A DNA stretch of 64,000 bases from Martelella limonii (GCF_013344475.1 NZ_JABUOU010000012.1:1-64000), one strand, 5' to 3'. Positions 26,731 to 38,641 are shown, counted from the stretch's first letter. Notes: generated by a model from the sequence alone, not told the origin. A program made the numbers and translations.

Positions 26731-29344
26731 TGTTCACGATCCTTTGCGGTACGACGATCACTTTCTTCGGCGTCTTGCCTTCGAGCGCCCTTGTAACGGC
26801 TTCGAGTTCCATCACCGCGGCCTTGATGCTGTCCTGATCGGCATCGCGGGCAACGGTCAGTTCGCCGCGCTTCTTGCCGTTCACCTGCACCGGCAGGGTG
26901 ATTTCATTGTCGGCGGTCAGGCCGGCATCGAAAGCCGGCCAGGAAGCCATGGCGATCATACCCTCGCCGCCGAGCACCTTCCAGCATTCTTCCGCCAGAT
27001 GCGGCATCATCGGCGCAAAGCAGTGCGTCACGAACAGGCCCGCCTCTTTCAGCGCGCCAAGCGTTTCCTGATCCGCCTTGCCTTCGGCAGCCTCCGTCAG
27101 CGGGGCTGCCAGCGCGTTCACCAGCTCGTAGATGCGGGCGATCGCCTTGTTGAAGGCGAGCGCCTCGATATCGCCGGCAACAGCCTTCAGCGTCTTGTGG
27201 GCGGCACGCGAGATCTCCAGCGCCTTGCCGTCCGTGCCGGGCTTTGCCTCGGCGCTGGCAAGCGCCGGCGCCGCCTCGGAAATCAGCCGCCAGATGCGCT
27301 GCACGAAGCGGAACGTGCCCTGCACGCCGGCCTCGGTCCAGACCACGTCGCGGTCCGGCGGGCTGTCCGACAGCACGAAGAAGCGGGCGGTATCGGCGCC
27401 ATAGGTCGCCAGAATGTCGTCGGGATCGATGACGTTCTTCTTCGACTTCGACATTTTCTCGATCGAGCCGATCGCCACTTCCTCGCCGGTTTCCAGCATG
27501 TAGGCCTTGCGGGCGCCGTCGGTCTCCTCGATGCGGATATCGGTCGGCGAGACCCAGCTTCCCGAAGTGCCGCTGCCGCCGAGGCGATAGGTCTCGTGCA
27601 CCACCATGCCCTGCGTGAACAGGCCCTTGAACGGCTCGTCATGGTTCACGTGGCCGGTCGCCTTCATCGCGCGGGTGAAGAAGCGCGAGTAGAGCAGATG
27701 CAGGATCGCGTGCTCGATGCCGCCGATATACTGGTCGACGGGGAGCCACCGGTCGGCGATCGCCGGATCGGTCGGGGCGTCCTCGTTGGGCGCGGTAAAG
27801 CGGGTGTAGTACCAACTCGAATCCACGAATGTGTCCATCGTGTCGGTTTCGCGCCGGGCAGGCTTGCCGCAATGCGGGCAGGCGACATTGCGCCAGCTCG
27901 GATGACGGTCGAGCGGGTTGCCGGGCTTTTCGAAGTCGATGTCGTCCGGCAGCTTCACCGGCAGGTCGGCCTTCGGCACGGGGATCACGCCGCAGTCGTC
28001 GCAATGGATCACCGGGATCGGGCAGCCCCAGTAGCGCTGGCGCGAAATGCCCCAGTCGCGCAGGCGGAAATTGACCTTGCGTTCGCCGCGCGGCGCGCCG
28101 CGGACAATCTCGGTCTCCAGCTTTTTCGCAATGGTTTCAAAGGCTTCGTCCGTCGTCATGCCATCGAGGAAGCGCGAATTGATCATCACGCCGTCATCGG
28201 TATAGGCGACGTCGCCGATTTCGAACGTTGCCGCATCGCCATCCTTCGGCATCACGATCGGGGTTACCGGCAGGTCGTATTTGCGGGCGAAGTCCAGGTC
28301 GCGCTGGTCGCCGGCCGGGCAGCCGAAGATCGCGCCCGTGCCGTAATCCATCAGCACGAAGTTGGCGACATAGACCGGCAGCTCCCAGTTCTCGTCGAAG
28401 GGATGGCGCACGGTGATGCCGGTGTCGATGCCCTTCTTTTCCGAGGTTTCGAGCGCTTTCAGCGACGTTCCGGCGCGGCGCGTCTCCTCGCAGAAGGCGG
28501 CGACCTTGTCATTGTGCTTCGCGGCTTCCTTCGCCAGCGGGTGGTCGGCGGAGATCGCCAGGAACGAGGCGCCGAAGATCGTGTCGGGGCGCGTGGTGTA
28601 GACGGTGACGTCGTCCATCTCGCTGCCGCGGGCGATATCCCAGCGGATCATCAGGCCTTCGGAACGGCCGATCCAGTTCTTCTGCATCAGCCTGACCTTT
28701 TCCGGCCAGCCATCCAGCGTGTCGAGCGCGTCCAGAAGATCCTGGGCGTAATCGGTGATCTTGAAGAACCACTGCGTCAGCTCGCGCTGTTCCACCAGCG
28801 CGCCGGAGCGCCAGCCGCGCCCCTCGATCACCTGCTCGTTGGCAAGCACGGTCATGTCGACCGGGTCCCAGTTGACCTTGGACTGCTTGCGGTAGACCAG
28901 GCCCTTTTCCAGCATGTCCAGGAACAGATGCTGCTGGCGCTGGTAGTATTCGACGTCGCAGGTCGCGAATTCCCGGGTCCAGTCCAGCGACAGGCCCATG
29001 GATTTCAGCTGGCCGCGCATCGTCGCGATGTTCTCGTAGGTCCAGTCCTTGGGGTGAACCTTGTTCTGCATCGCGGCATTTTCGGCCGGCATGCCGAAGG
29101 CGTCCCAGCCCATAGGATGCAGCACGTTGAAGCCGCGGGCGCGCTTGTAGCGGGCGACGACATCGCCCATCGCATAGTTGCGGACATGGCCGATATGAAT
29201 GCGTCCCGAAGGATAGGGAAACATTTCGAGCACGTAATAGGTCTCGCGCGGGTCGGCATTGTCGGTGACGAAGACGTTCTCGTCATTCCAGCGTGCCTGC
29301 CACTCGTGTTCAACTTTGCGCGGGTTGTAACGTTCGGATGCCAT
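26720..29344 (-). CDS. leuS: Leucyl-tRNA synthetase
   Basis: Class I aminoacyl-tRNA synthetase, 874 residues, normal for the family. Visible are the N-terminal [14 protein letters not shown], the HIGH signature ([15 protein letters not shown]), the CP1 editing domain with [15 protein letters not shown], a cysteine cluster (CDDCGV ... CPHCGK) in the zinc-binding insertion, and KMSKS ([10 protein letters not shown]). The frame is open far upstream to 30280, but the protein must begin at ATG 29344: everything upstream overlaps yggS and has no LeuS character. It heads the leuS-lptE-holA unit and is divergent from yggS. Confidence 0.97.
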   Translation of the reverse strand: MASERYNPRKVEHEWQARWNDENVFVTDNADPRETYYVLEMFPYPSGRIHIGHVRNYAMGDVVARYKRARGFNVLHPMGWDAFGMPAENAAMQNKVHPKDWTYENIATMRGQLKSMGLSLDWTREFATCDVEYYQRQQHLFLDMLEKGLVYRKQSKVNWDPVDMTVLANEQVIEGRGWRSGALVEQRELTQWFFKITDYAQDLLDALDTLDGWPEKVRLMQKNWIGRSEGLMIRWDIARGSEMDDVTVYTTRPDTIFGASFLAISADHPLAKEAAKHNDKVAAFCEETRRAGTSLKALETSEKKGIDTGITVRHPFDENWELPVYVANFVLMDYGTGAIFGCPAGDQRDLDFARKYDLPVTPIVMPKDGDAATFEIGDVAYTDDGVMINSRFLDGMTTDEAFETIAKKLETEIVRGAPRGERKVNFRLRDWGISRQRYWGCPIPVIHCDDCGVIPVPKADLPVKLPDDIDFEKPGNPLDRHPSWRNVACPHCGKPARRETDTMDTFVDSSWYYTRFTAPNEDAPTDPAIADRWLPVDQYIGGIEHAILHLLYSRFFTRAMKATGHVNHDEPFKGLFTQGMVVHETYRLGGSGTSGSWVSPTDIRIEETDGARKAYMLETGEEVAIGSIEKMSKSKKNVIDPDDILATYGADTARFFVLSDSPPDRDVVWTEAGVQGTFRFVQRIWRLISEAAPALASAEAKPGTDGKALEISRAAHKTLKAVAGDIEALAFNKAIARIYELVNALAAPLTEAAEGKADQETLGALKEAGLFVTHCFAPMMPHLAEECWKVLGGEGMIAMASWPAFDAGLTADNEITLPVQVNGKKRGELTVARDADQDSIKAAVMELEAVTRALEGKTPKKVIVVPQRIVNIVV

Positions 29345-29509
29345 ATCGGATGTGCTCGGTTCTTTTTCTTTGGGATTTTGGCGGTGAGCTTCACCATGAA
29401 AGCGCTTCAGCGTCAAGCAAAACGGCCCGGAATCAGGCCCTGCGACGTTGCCTCGCCGGATGCCTTTGCAATATGGTGACGCGGCAATCGAAATGTGAGG
29501 TGTGACGAT

Positions 29510-30175
29510 ATGGGTGTGCGCGAGAATCTGGAAGAGGTACTGGCCAAGGTGCGGGCCGCCGAACACGAGGCAGAGCGCTCCGGCGTCACCCTTGTGGCCG
29601 TCTCCAAGACCCATGATGCCGATGCGATCCGCCCGACGATCGAGGCCGGACAGCGCGTCTTCGGCGAAAACCGGGTGCAGGAGGCGCAGAAGAAATGGCC
29701 GGCGCTGAAGGAAGAGACGCCGGATATCGAACTCCATCTCATCGGCCCGCTGCAATCCAACAAGGCCGAGGACGCGGTCAAGCTCTTCGACGTGATCGAG
29801 ACCGTCGACCGCGAAAAGATCGCCCGCGCGCTTTCGAAAGAAATCAAGAAGCAGGGCAGGGCGCCGCGCCTCTATGTGCAGGTCAACACCGGCAACGAGC
29901 CGCAGAAGGCCGGCATCGATCCGCGCGAGGCGGAGGCCTTCATCACGCTCTGCCGCGACGAGCTCGGCCTTGAGATCGAGGGCTTGATGTGCATTCCGCC
30001 GGCTGGCGAAAACCCGGGCCCCCATTTCGCGCTGCTGCACGATCTTGCGATCGAAAACAGCGTGCCAAAGCTCTCCATGGGCATGTCCGGCGATTACGAG
30101 ATCGCCATCGCCTTCGGCGCCACCAGCGTGCGCGTCGGCTCCGCGATCTTCGGCGAGCGGGACTATTCCGCCTGA
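29510..30175 (+). CDS. yggS: YggS family pyridoxal phosphate homeostasis protein
   Basis: PLP-binding protein (PLPBP) that buffers free pyridoxal phosphate; no enzymatic reaction is known. The 221-residue protein has [13 protein letters not shown] with the PLP lysine, [68 protein letters not shown] and a C-terminal GERDYSA. ATG 29510 is used; an ATG at 29495 would add five residues. It is divergent from leuS and runs convergently into the CHAT gene, whose stop lies only 10 bp away. Confidence 0.94.
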   Translation: MGVRENLEEVLAKVRAAEHEAERSGVTLVAVSKTHDADAIRPTIEAGQRVFGENRVQEAQKKWPALKEETPDIELHLIGPLQSNKAEDAVKLFDVIETVDREKIARALSKEIKKQGRAPRLYVQVNTGNEPQKAGIDPREAEAFITLCRDELGLEIEGLMCIPPAGENPGPHFALLHDLAIENSVPKLSMGMSGDYEIAIAFGATSVRVGSAIFGERDYSA

Positions 30176-30185
30176 GGCTTGCGCC

Positions 30186-33140
30186 TCAGTTCTCGTAAAA
30201 CACGAAAGCGCCCGCCACCGACGGTTCGACGCCATCGAGCCGGCCGGCCCAGATGTCGCGCTTGGTGGCGAGGAATGCATCCGCGTAGGTCTTATTGTCT
30301 TCGACCAGATAGGTGTAGAACCGGTCCATGATCGTGGCGGTCTGCTTGTCGGGGATCACGTCGAGCGTGATCAGCGCGCGGCTGGCGCCGGCGCGCGCCA
30401 GCGCCATCGGAAGGCCGCGTACGGCATCGATCGGCGTATCCGCGCCAAGCCCGGTCTCGCAAGCGGACAGCACCACCAGCTTGGTATCGAGAAGGTCCCA
30501 GTCGAGGATTTCCTGGGCATAGGCAATGTTGTCGTCGGGATTGGCCACGTCCCCCGCATAAACCGGTTCCGAGAGCTCGATACCGGCGTTGAACAGGCTG
30601 TAGGGCCGCTCGTCATTGGCGACGAAGAAGCCATGGGTGGCGAGGTGCAGCACGTCGCTTTTCGCGGCGACCGATGCGATCGCGTCTTCGGTCCCGTCGT
30701 TGCCGGTAAACGTGGTCACGGTGGCGCCGTGCCGTTCGACGAGACTGCCGATCAGCTCGACCTCGGTGAGGCTGCCGGCAAGATAGCTGTCGCCCTCTTC
30801 GGCGTCCTCATCATAGAACAGACCGCCAGCAAGCGTCACCCGGTTGCCGGCTTCAAGGCCCGCATGGCGGTCGCGCTCAAGATAGGCATTGCGCTTGGAG
30901 AGCAGATAGACGTCCGCCACCTCGCCGAGCCGAGGACCATCCGCCTTCGCCCGGAGCCCGGTCATGTCCGACTGGTAGAGGAAGCCGTCGGAGACGACGA
31001 ACAGCCGCTTTGCCTCAAGCGTCGAAAGCCATCCGGCAAGCTCTTCCAGAACCACGGCGTTCTCGGGCGTTCCGGCAAGCGCCGAGCCTGCGGTGTAGGC
31101 GCCGACGAGATGGGCCTTGATCGGCGCGCCATTCTGATAAACCACGCCATAGATCGATTTCAGGATCGGATCGCCGGTCAGGTCGCGGGTTTCCCAGCGG
31201 TCGATGACGATCAGTTCGACGACGACATCGCCTTCCTTCACGTCGAAACCCGCCGGTTCGGGAATGTCGTACCGGTCCCGGATGAACGCCGTTTCGGGCA
31301 GACCCGCTGCCGTAAGCCGCGCATTCAGCCCCTCCTGCTCGGCGCGCAACTGTCCGTCCATCGCGACAATGGTGTCGGTGACCGGGGCCGAGCGTACATA
31401 TTCCATGAACCGCCCGGTATCGCGGCGATAGCGGCGCAGCGCTTCCTCAAGGTCGGTATTGCCGTTCGCAGCGACCTCTTTGACAAGAGCCACATCCGCC
31501 GGCCGTTCGAAGGTCTTCCAGAGATTGACGGCGTCGGCGAAGTTCGGCGCGAAACTTTGATCGGCGACGGCCTGTTCCGCCTGCAGATAGAGCAGGATGT
31601 CGGCGAGATGCCGGCTGGCGACGGCGGTCGAATAGCTGCCGCTCATGCTCTGTTCGCGCACCCAGTTGAACATGTCGGCATTGAGCGCGGTAAGGCTTTC
31701 GGCGGCGGGGCGGCCGGTCATCATCTCGGCGGCCGCGAGCTCCAGTCGGGCGTTCAGCCGCGCCGGCGTTTCCGCCAGCAGCGCGTCCTCGGTCCAGCGG
31801 TCGAAGGCCTCGATCAGCTTATAGGCGCGCTCGAAATCATTCTTCCGCATCGCGCTGCCGGCGAGAAGGTTCTCGACGCCATAGATCAGTTCGTAGGGCG
31901 CGTCGGCGGCGATGACCGTTTCAAGCGCGGGTGCCTCGAACGGTTTTCCGGCGGCATCGTTGATCCGTGCCTCGAGATATTGCCGGAAGAAGTCGAGCTT
32001 TTCGGGCGAATAGGGCAGGGCGGAGGGATCGGAGGCGGCCGCGATCATCGCATTCAGCGATCCCAAGGCGTCTTCCCAGTTCAATTCGCCCATCAGGTCG
32101 AGCGTATGATTGTACCAGGACGTCATTGTCGCCCGGCTTTCGTTGCCGAGATTGCCCTTCCGCCATTCCAGTGCCGCGCGGTCGAGCGCCTCGGCCTCGC
32201 CATAACGCAGCAGCGCCCGCTTCACTGCGGCGGCATTGTTGAGGAGCCGGTAATAGTCATCGCCGTCATCCGTGCCGCCGGAGCGTGCGGTGTCGATCGC
32301 CATCTCGGCAAGCGAATCCGCCGAGCCGGTCATGCCTGAGGCAAGCGCCGTCTGGGCCATGCCGTCATAAGCATCGCGAACCTCGGGCGCATAGTCGCCG
32401 AACTGGCTGGCAAATTCCTGCAGCGCCCGGTAGTGCCGCGACATCGCCTTGTCGAACTGGCCCTGGTCGCGCAGCACCAGCGCGTAATTGTGCCAGAAGA
32501 AACTGCGCGCCGGCGTCGGCGTCTGGTTCATCAGCTCCTGATCGTCGCATTCATCGTAGAACTGATAGGAGAGATCCTGGAACCCGGCCCGGATGAAGGT
32601 GTCGGACGCGATCGCGCAGAGGCGCGCGAGATCGTCGCCGGCATCCATCGCCACGGCCTCGTCGCGGGCGGCGGTCATGCGCGCGAAGGCTTCCGTGCCG
32701 CGTTCGGCGCCGAGATAGCCGTAGCCAAGGTTGATCGCCATCGACAGCCTGTCATGGGCATCCGTCAGGCGCTCGTCGATAAACCTGTCGCCGATCGCCG
32801 CGATCCGGTCCTGGCGCGCGGGATTGCCGGTGCGGCCGGCGGATTCGGCAAGATCGACGATCAGCTCGGCGCCACCGGCGGGGTCGAGGATCGGCAGAAG
32901 ATGATCGAGCGCATCGTCATCGATGTCGGCGATGTCGTCGAACCGGCCTTCTCCCAGAAGCACGACCGTGCGCGCCACCACGGCGCTTGCGGCGTCCGGG
33001 TCATCGCTTGCGACCGCTTTTGAAAGCGCCTGTCGGAGGGCGCTGTCGGCTGACGAGGCAATGCCCGGCGCAAGCGTCAGGGCGATGATGGACACGGAAA
33101 GAAGGCGGAAAAGGCGGCATCGCGTATCGGGCATGGACAT
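30186..33140 (-). CDS. Secreted CHAT-domain (caspase-like) protein with helical-repeat region
   Basis: A 984-residue protein. An N-terminal signal peptide ([22 protein letters not shown]) points to export. A long alpha-helical region, probably degenerate TPRs, covers roughly residues 40-560. The C-terminal third is a CHAT peptidase domain with the histidine in LHLATHGFF (His836) and the cysteine in [11 protein letters not shown] (Cys894), followed by the family segment [16 protein letters not shown] proteins are C50-clan cysteine peptidases related to separase and caspase; the substrate here is unknown. Start choice: ATG 33140 (or 33134) puts the signal peptide at the N-terminus; an ATG at 33215 would bury it. 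It is alone in its transcription unit: yggS converges from the left, nemA lies upstream on the same strand behind a hairpin. Confidence 0.85.
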   Translation of the reverse strand: MSMPDTRCRLFRLLSVSIIALTLAPGIASSADSALRQALSKAVASDDPDAASAVVARTVVLLGEGRFDDIADIDDDALDHLLPILDPAGGAELIVDLAESAGRTGNPARQDRIAAIGDRFIDERLTDAHDRLSMAINLGYGYLGAERGTEAFARMTAARDEAVAMDAGDDLARLCAIASDTFIRAGFQDLSYQFYDECDDQELMNQTPTPARSFFWHNYALVLRDQGQFDKAMSRHYRALQEFASQFGDYAPEVRDAYDGMAQTALASGMTGSADSLAEMAIDTARSGGTDDGDDYYRLLNNAAAVKRALLRYGEAEALDRAALEWRKGNLGNESRATMTSWYNHTLDLMGELNWEDALGSLNAMIAAASDPSALPYSPEKLDFFRQYLEARINDAAGKPFEAPALETVIAADAPYELIYGVENLLAGSAMRKNDFERAYKLIEAFDRWTEDALLAETPARLNARLELAAAEMMTGRPAAESLTALNADMFNWVREQSMSGSYSTAVASRHLADILLYLQAEQAVADQSFAPNFADAVNLWKTFERPADVALVKEVAANGNTDLEEALRRYRRDTGRFMEYVRSAPVTDTIVAMDGQLRAEQEGLNARLTAAGLPETAFIRDRYDIPEPAGFDVKEGDVVVELIVIDRWETRDLTGDPILKSIYGVVYQNGAPIKAHLVGAYTAGSALAGTPENAVVLEELAGWLSTLEAKRLFVVSDGFLYQSDMTGLRAKADGPRLGEVADVYLLSKRNAYLERDRHAGLEAGNRVTLAGGLFYDEDAEEGDSYLAGSLTEVELIGSLVERHGATVTTFTGNDGTEDAIASVAAKSDVLHLATHGFFVANDERPYSLFNAGIELSEPVYAGDVANPDDNIAYAQEILDWDLLDTKLVVLSACETGLGADTPIDAVRGLPMALARAGASRALITLDVIPDKQTATIMDRFYTYLVEDNKTYADAFLATKRDIWAGRLDGVEPSVAGAFVFYEN

Positions 33141-33318
33141 GTCCACTTGCGCCCACCGGGGAGGGCGAACAGGATAATGGCATGGCGCCGTTGTGGTCCA
33201 TGCCAGCTCGTCCATTAGATGTAGCGCCGGCTTACGGTTTCAAGACGGCACCAGGCGCAGGTTTCAACCATTCCAGCGCGTTTTCGATGCTGCCACGCCG
33301 GTGGAGAGACGGCCAGGG

Positions 33319-33341
33319 AAGGCGGCCGGGCCGGCCGCCTT
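33319..33341. terminator. Hairpin after nemA
   Basis: Perfect 11-bp inverted repeat AAGGCGGCCGG / CCGGCCGCCTT around a single base, 13 bp past the nemA stop in the direction of minus-strand transcription. It should separate nemA from the CHAT gene. Confidence 0.65.
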
Positions 33342-33353
33342 CATCATGCATGC

Positions 33354-34484
33354 TCAGGCCAGTGTGCCCAGTGTTTCACGTGAAAATGTGGTGAGTTCGT
33401 CGGTCTTTCCGGCCTCGATCTTCCTGACCCACTGCGGATCGGCGATCAGGGCGCGGCCGACGGCGATGAGATCGAACTCGTCCTTTTCCATGCGCTCGGT
33501 CAGGTTGGCGAGGTCTGGCGCCTTGGCATCAGCCTCCGCACCGCCGAACCAGCTCAGGAAATCGCCGCCATTGAGGCCTACGGAGCCGACCGAGATTGTC
33601 GGAACGCCGGTGATTTTTTTCGCCCAGCCGGCGAAGTTCAGACCCTTTTCTCCATCGATCTCGGGGAATTCCGGTTCCCAGAAGCGGCGCTGCGAGCAGT
33701 GCAGGATATCGACGCCGGCGCCGACCAGCGGTTCGATCCATTCAGCCATCTCGTCCGGCGTGGTGGCGATGCGGACGCTGTAATCCTGCTGCTTCCACTG
33801 GCTGAGACGCATCAGCACCGGCATGTCGGGGGAGACTGCGGCGCGCACGGCTTTCACCACCTCGACGCCGAAACGGACGCGGTCGGAAATCGAGGGTCCG
33901 CCCCACTTGTCATCGCGCAGGTTGAGCCCCTGCCAGAAGAACTGGTCGATCAGATAGCCATGGGCGCCGTGGATCTCGACCACGTCGAAACCAAGCCGCT
34001 CGGCATCGGCTGCTGCCTTTGCGAAGGCGGCGATGGTGTCGGCGATGTCCTCGTCGCTCATGGCGCGGCCGCGCTTTTCGCCGGGCGAAACGAAGCCGGA
34101 CGGGCTTTCGGTCTCATCCGGGTTCGGCGGATAATCGGCGGCGGCAATGGTGTTCGCCACATGCCAGATCTGCGGGCCCATCCGGCCGCCTGCGGCATGG
34201 ACAGTGTCGATGACATTCTTCCAGCCGGCGAGCGCCTTCTCGCCGTGAAAATCCGGGATTGCCGCCAGGTTCTTGGAGGTCGGGCGGTCGATGACCGTGC
34301 CCTCGGAGAGAATCAGGCCGACATCGCTTTCCGCGCGGCGGCGGTAGTAATCGGCGACGTTCTGGCCCGGAACGCCTTCAGGCGAGTAGCCGCGCGTCAT
34401 CGGGGCCATCACGATGCGGTTTTTCAGCGTGAGGTTCTTGAAGGTGAACGGACGAAACAGCGCCGTGTTTGCAACGTTTGACAT
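33354..34484 (-). CDS. nemA: Alkene reductase, old yellow enzyme family
   Basis: FMN enzyme that reduces activated C=C bonds and related electrophiles (N-ethylmaleimide reductase type). The 376-residue TIM barrel shows LFRPFTFKNLTLKNRIVMAPMTR, the active-site segment EIHGAHGYLIDQFFWQGLN, RVRFGVEVVKAVR, and the FMN-phosphate region DLIAVGRALIADPQWV. The C-terminal FSRETLGTLA is encoded over a parS-like site (33372-33387). A HxlR-type regulator is divergently placed 116 bp upstream, so induction by electrophiles or quinones is likely. Confidence 0.93.
   Translation of the reverse strand: MSNVANTALFRPFTFKNLTLKNRIVMAPMTRGYSPEGVPGQNVADYYRRRAESDVGLILSEGTVIDRPTSKNLAAIPDFHGEKALAGWKNVIDTVHAAGGRMGPQIWHVANTIAAADYPPNPDETESPSGFVSPGEKRGRAMSDEDIADTIAAFAKAAADAERLGFDVVEIHGAHGYLIDQFFWQGLNLRDDKWGGPSISDRVRFGVEVVKAVRAAVSPDMPVLMRLSQWKQQDYSVRIATTPDEMAEWIEPLVGAGVDILHCSQRRFWEPEFPEIDGEKGLNFAGWAKKITGVPTISVGSVGLNGGDFLSWFGGAEADAKAPDLANLTERMEKDEFDLIAVGRALIADPQWVRKIEAGKTDELTTFSRETLGTLA
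33372..33387. promoter_or_regulatory. parS: parS-like site 4 (inside nemA)
   Basis: TGTTTCACGTGAAAAT matches the first 14 bases of the perfect palindrome and differs at the last two. It lies near the 3' end of nemA, 9 kb to the right of parB. Confidence 0.7.
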
Positions 34485-34528
34485 TGTTGTTTCCTTGTGC
34501 GGAGACCAGGGCAGGTTAAGTTGGCGGT

Positions 34529-34585
34529 ATAGGTATAAATTGTGGACTTAGTGTCAATAAGGCACTATATTTTTCCTAGGTATAG
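34529..34585. promoter_or_regulatory. Candidate operator between nemA and hxlR-type gene
   Basis: The 116-bp divergent region is A/T-rich. It holds a direct repeat TAGGTATA (34530-34537 and 34577-34584), an inverted repeat TAGTG / CACTA (34549-34553 and 34563-34567, 9-base spacer) and CTATA / TATAG (34565-34569, 34581-34585). The dyads are reasonable binding sites for the adjacent HxlR-type regulator, which I infer from position only. Confidence 0.45.
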
Positions 34586-34600
34586 AAAAGGAAACCGCTT

Positions 34601-34969
34601 ATGGCCGAAACGGCGACATTGACCCTTCAGGGCGCTTGCTCGAGCCGGGAGATCCTGAATGATATTTCCGGCAAGTGGTCGGTGATGGCGCTGACCACGC
34701 TTGCCTATGGTCCGTGCCGTTTCAACGCGCTGAAACGTGCGCTGGAAGGCATCAGCCAGAAGGCGCTGACCGACACGCTCCGCCGCCTCGAGCGCAATGG
34801 CCTGGTGGAACGCCATGTCCTGGCAACCTCGCCGGTGGGCGTCCAGTATGAGCTGACGGAACTCGGGGTGTCGCTGAAATCGCTCTATTGCGCCCTGCAT
34901 CAGTGGACGGCGGAAAACCGCACCATCATCCACGCGGCGCGCGAACGTTTCGATGAGCGGGTGGCCTGA
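34601..34969 (+). CDS. HxlR-family winged-helix transcriptional regulator
   Basis: A 122-residue protein with the HxlR pattern: CSSREILNDISGKWSVMALTTLAYGPCRFNALKRAL, then GISQKALTDTLRRLERNGLVER (recognition helix and wing) and YELTELGVSL. Three cysteines are present (Cys13, one in GPCRF, one in YCALH). Several HxlR members (HypR, QorR) sense electrophiles or disulfide stress through the N-terminal cysteine, which corresponds to Cys13 here. It is divergent from the alkene reductase and has aaaggaaac just before its start. Regulation of nemA is inferred from this arrangement. Confidence 0.9.
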   Translation: MAETATLTLQGACSSREILNDISGKWSVMALTTLAYGPCRFNALKRALEGISQKALTDTLRRLERNGLVERHVLATSPVGVQYELTELGVSLKSLYCALHQWTAENRTIIHAARERFDERVA

Positions 34970-35007
34970 GCACAAGGTCTGGCTCCAATGAGCTTTGCCC
35001 AAACAAA

Positions 35008-35027
35008 AAGGGGGCGTGAGCCCCCTT
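35008..35027. terminator. Convergent terminator hxlR-type gene / trcR
   Basis: Inverted repeat AAGGGGG CGTGAG CCCCCTT with an A run on one side, located between two convergent genes. It works as an intrinsic terminator most plausibly for the minus-strand gene, whose RNA would end in a U tract. Confidence 0.8.
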
Positions 35028-35055
35028 CAGACATTCTCAAACGGATGAACCGCGC

Positions 35056-35751
35056 TTAACGATCGTCTTCGTCATCATCGTCCTTCACCGAATTGCCGAG
35101 CGAGGCAAAGCGGGAGAACACTTCGTCGGCCGACATTTCGCGGTCCGAGTGGCCGGAACCGAGGTTTTCGGTTTCGTTTGCCGAAGCGAGCGTCGCATTG
35201 TCCAGCTCCTCGGCGGAGGGAAGCGGGCGGTCCTTGGCGGACTTGCTGACTTCCAGATCGAGGTCGATCTGGCTGCAAAGGCCAAGCGTGACAGGGTCCA
35301 TCGGCGTCAGATTGGCGGCGTTCCAGTGGGTCCGTTCGCGGATCTGCTCGATGGTCGACTTGGTGGTGCCGACAAGGCGCGAGATCTGCGCATCCTTGAG
35401 TTCGGGATGGTTGCGCACCAGCCACAGGATCGCGTTCGGGCGGTCCTGACGCTTGGAAACGGGTGTATAACGCGGGCCCTTGCGCTTGGATTCCGGCACA
35501 CGCACCTTCGGCTCGGAAAGCTTCAGCTTGTGGTTCGGATTCTTCTCCGCCCGTTCGATCTCGTCGCGGGAAAGCTGGCCGGTGGAAATCGGGTCGAGAC
35601 CCTTGATGCCCTGCGCGGATTCACCGTCCGCAATGGCCTTCACTTCCAGCGGGTGGAGCGCGCACAGTTCAGCGATCTGGTCGAAAGACAGAGCCGTGTT
35701 GTCAACGAGCCATACGGCAGTCGCCTTGGGCATAAGCAGCTTTTGCGCCAT
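35056..35751 (-). CDS. trcR: DUF1013 protein, TrcR-type cell-cycle transcriptional regulator
   Basis: A 231-residue protein of the alphaproteobacterial DUF1013 family, which current annotation calls cell cycle transcriptional regulator TrcR. Two helix-turn-helix-like segments are visible: the N-terminal KATAVWLVDNTALSFDQIAELC and ALHPLEVKAIADG, and a second one ILWLVRNHPELKDAQISRLVGTTKSTIEQIR. The C-terminus is strikingly acidic (DDDDEDD). I assign the family from these segments with good confidence; the regulatory role is knowledge of the family, not visible here. It ends at the shared hairpin with the HxlR-type gene. Confidence 0.88.
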   Translation of the reverse strand: MAQKLLMPKATAVWLVDNTALSFDQIAELCALHPLEVKAIADGESAQGIKGLDPISTGQLSRDEIERAEKNPNHKLKLSEPKVRVPESKRKGPRYTPVSKRQDRPNAILWLVRNHPELKDAQISRLVGTTKSTIEQIRERTHWNAANLTPMDPVTLGLCSQIDLDLEVSKSAKDRPLPSAEELDNATLASANETENLGSGHSDREMSADEVFSRFASLGNSVKDDDDEDDR

Positions 35752-35956
35752 TGGATATAGTCCTTCTATCGTCCGCGCCGGTGTCGCGGTCCGTGGGTGT
35801 TTGCCACTATTTCCGGGAAATCATGGCCGGTGATATAAAGGGAAATTGCTTTAATTGCAATTGATCAGACGAGAATTGACCAATGTCTTATTGAAGAAGC
35901 CTTCGCACGTAGTATGAAGGAATTCATGGAGGAAAGACGGTTCTAAGGAGGAATGC

Positions 35957-37915
<1,959 letters not shown>

Positions 37916-37923
37916 TCGCTTTT

Positions 37924-37953
37924 GTGCCGGTCGTCATTCCAGACGGCCGGCAC
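37924..37953. terminator. Hairpin after acs
   Basis: 12-bp stem GTGCCGGTCGTC / GACGGCCGGCAC with one T/G wobble and a 6-base loop, eight bases past the acs stop. There is no T run after it. The following 230 bp to the cupin gene are partly A/T-rich (around 38027-38056) and may hold its promoter. Confidence 0.6.
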
Positions 37954-38184
37954 GGGCCCTCCGTTGATGTTCGCGCTCTGCCCCGGCTTTCCCGGCTTGG
38001 GGGATGTTTGCGCGTGGGTGACGGCATCAATAATTTAGATTTAAAATAAATTCGCTGTGTTCTTGTAATTTCTCCCGCCGAAAGTTATCGTTTTCATACA
38101 GTGTCCTTCGCACTTGCGTAAAAGTCGCGCAGTTCTCGCGAGGGGCGCCGCCCGATCAAGAAACTTTAGGTTTGGAGGAAAATC

Positions 38185-38610
38185 ATGAGCGCTTCCGTCG
38201 TTCCGGTCGTCACCCGCAGCAGCGAGCTCGGCGAACAGACCCTGCAGTCGGGCGAATGCGTCCGCAAATCCGGCGTCAGCCCGCAGCACACGCCGGCCAC
38301 CAAGATCTGGTTCGGCCGCGTCAGCAACGAGCCGGGCCATCGCTCCCCGCCGCATCATCATGACGAAGCAGAAACCGGCGGTTACGTTCTGTCCGGTCAC
38401 GGCCGCATCTATTTCGGCGAGGACTACAAGGACTATATCGACATGTATGCCGGCGATTTCGTGTTCGTGCCGCCGTTCATGCCCCATGTCGAAGTCAACA
38501 TGAGCACCACAGAAGAGCTGGTCTGGCTCACCTGCCGCACACCGGACAATCTGGTCACCAACCTGCCGGATGTTCCCGACGAGCAGCTGGAAGGCTATCG
38601 TCGCGCGTGA
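38185..38610 (+). CDS. Small cupin-domain protein
   Basis: A 141-residue single-domain cupin. Motif 1 is HHHDEAETGGYVLSGHGRIYFG, with the metal-binding histidines and glutamate, and motif 2 is GDFVFVPPFMPHVEVN. Cupins of this size may be metalloenzymes, isomerases or sensors, and I cannot assign a substrate. A good ribosome site (tttggaggaaa) precedes ATG 38185. A hairpin starts 10 bp after the stop, so it is probably not cotranscribed with the FAH/SDR pair downstream. Confidence 0.85.
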   Translation: MSASVVPVVTRSSELGEQTLQSGECVRKSGVSPQHTPATKIWFGRVSNEPGHRSPPHHHDEAETGGYVLSGHGRIYFGEDYKDYIDMYAGDFVFVPPFMPHVEVNMSTTEELVWLTCRTPDNLVTNLPDVPDEQLEGYRRA

Positions 38611-38619
38611 TCGCTTCAT

Positions 38620-38641
38620 GATCGGGGCTTCGGCCCCGATC
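38620..38641. terminator. Hairpin after cupin gene
   Basis: Perfect 9-bp stem GATCGGGGC / GCCCCGATC closed by the stable TTCG tetraloop, followed by GTTGAGTTG. Likely terminator of the cupin gene. Confidence 0.75.

Noticed and set aside
27645-27653. CACGTG words at 27645-27653 (leuS) and around 53311-53322 (cyoC) as further parS sites
   Set aside because: Only the central hexamer matches; the flanking TTTC/GAAA arms of parS are missing.
26744-29479. 911-codon plus-strand open frame opposite leuS
   Set aside because: Shadow of leuS. The minus strand has HIGH and KMSKS motifs, the plus-strand product is low in family character and rich in Arg, Gly, Ala and Val.
30045-32339. 764-codon plus-strand open frame opposite the CHAT gene
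   Set aside because: Overlaps yggS in another frame and mirrors the CHAT gene; no recognisable motif and no ribosome site.
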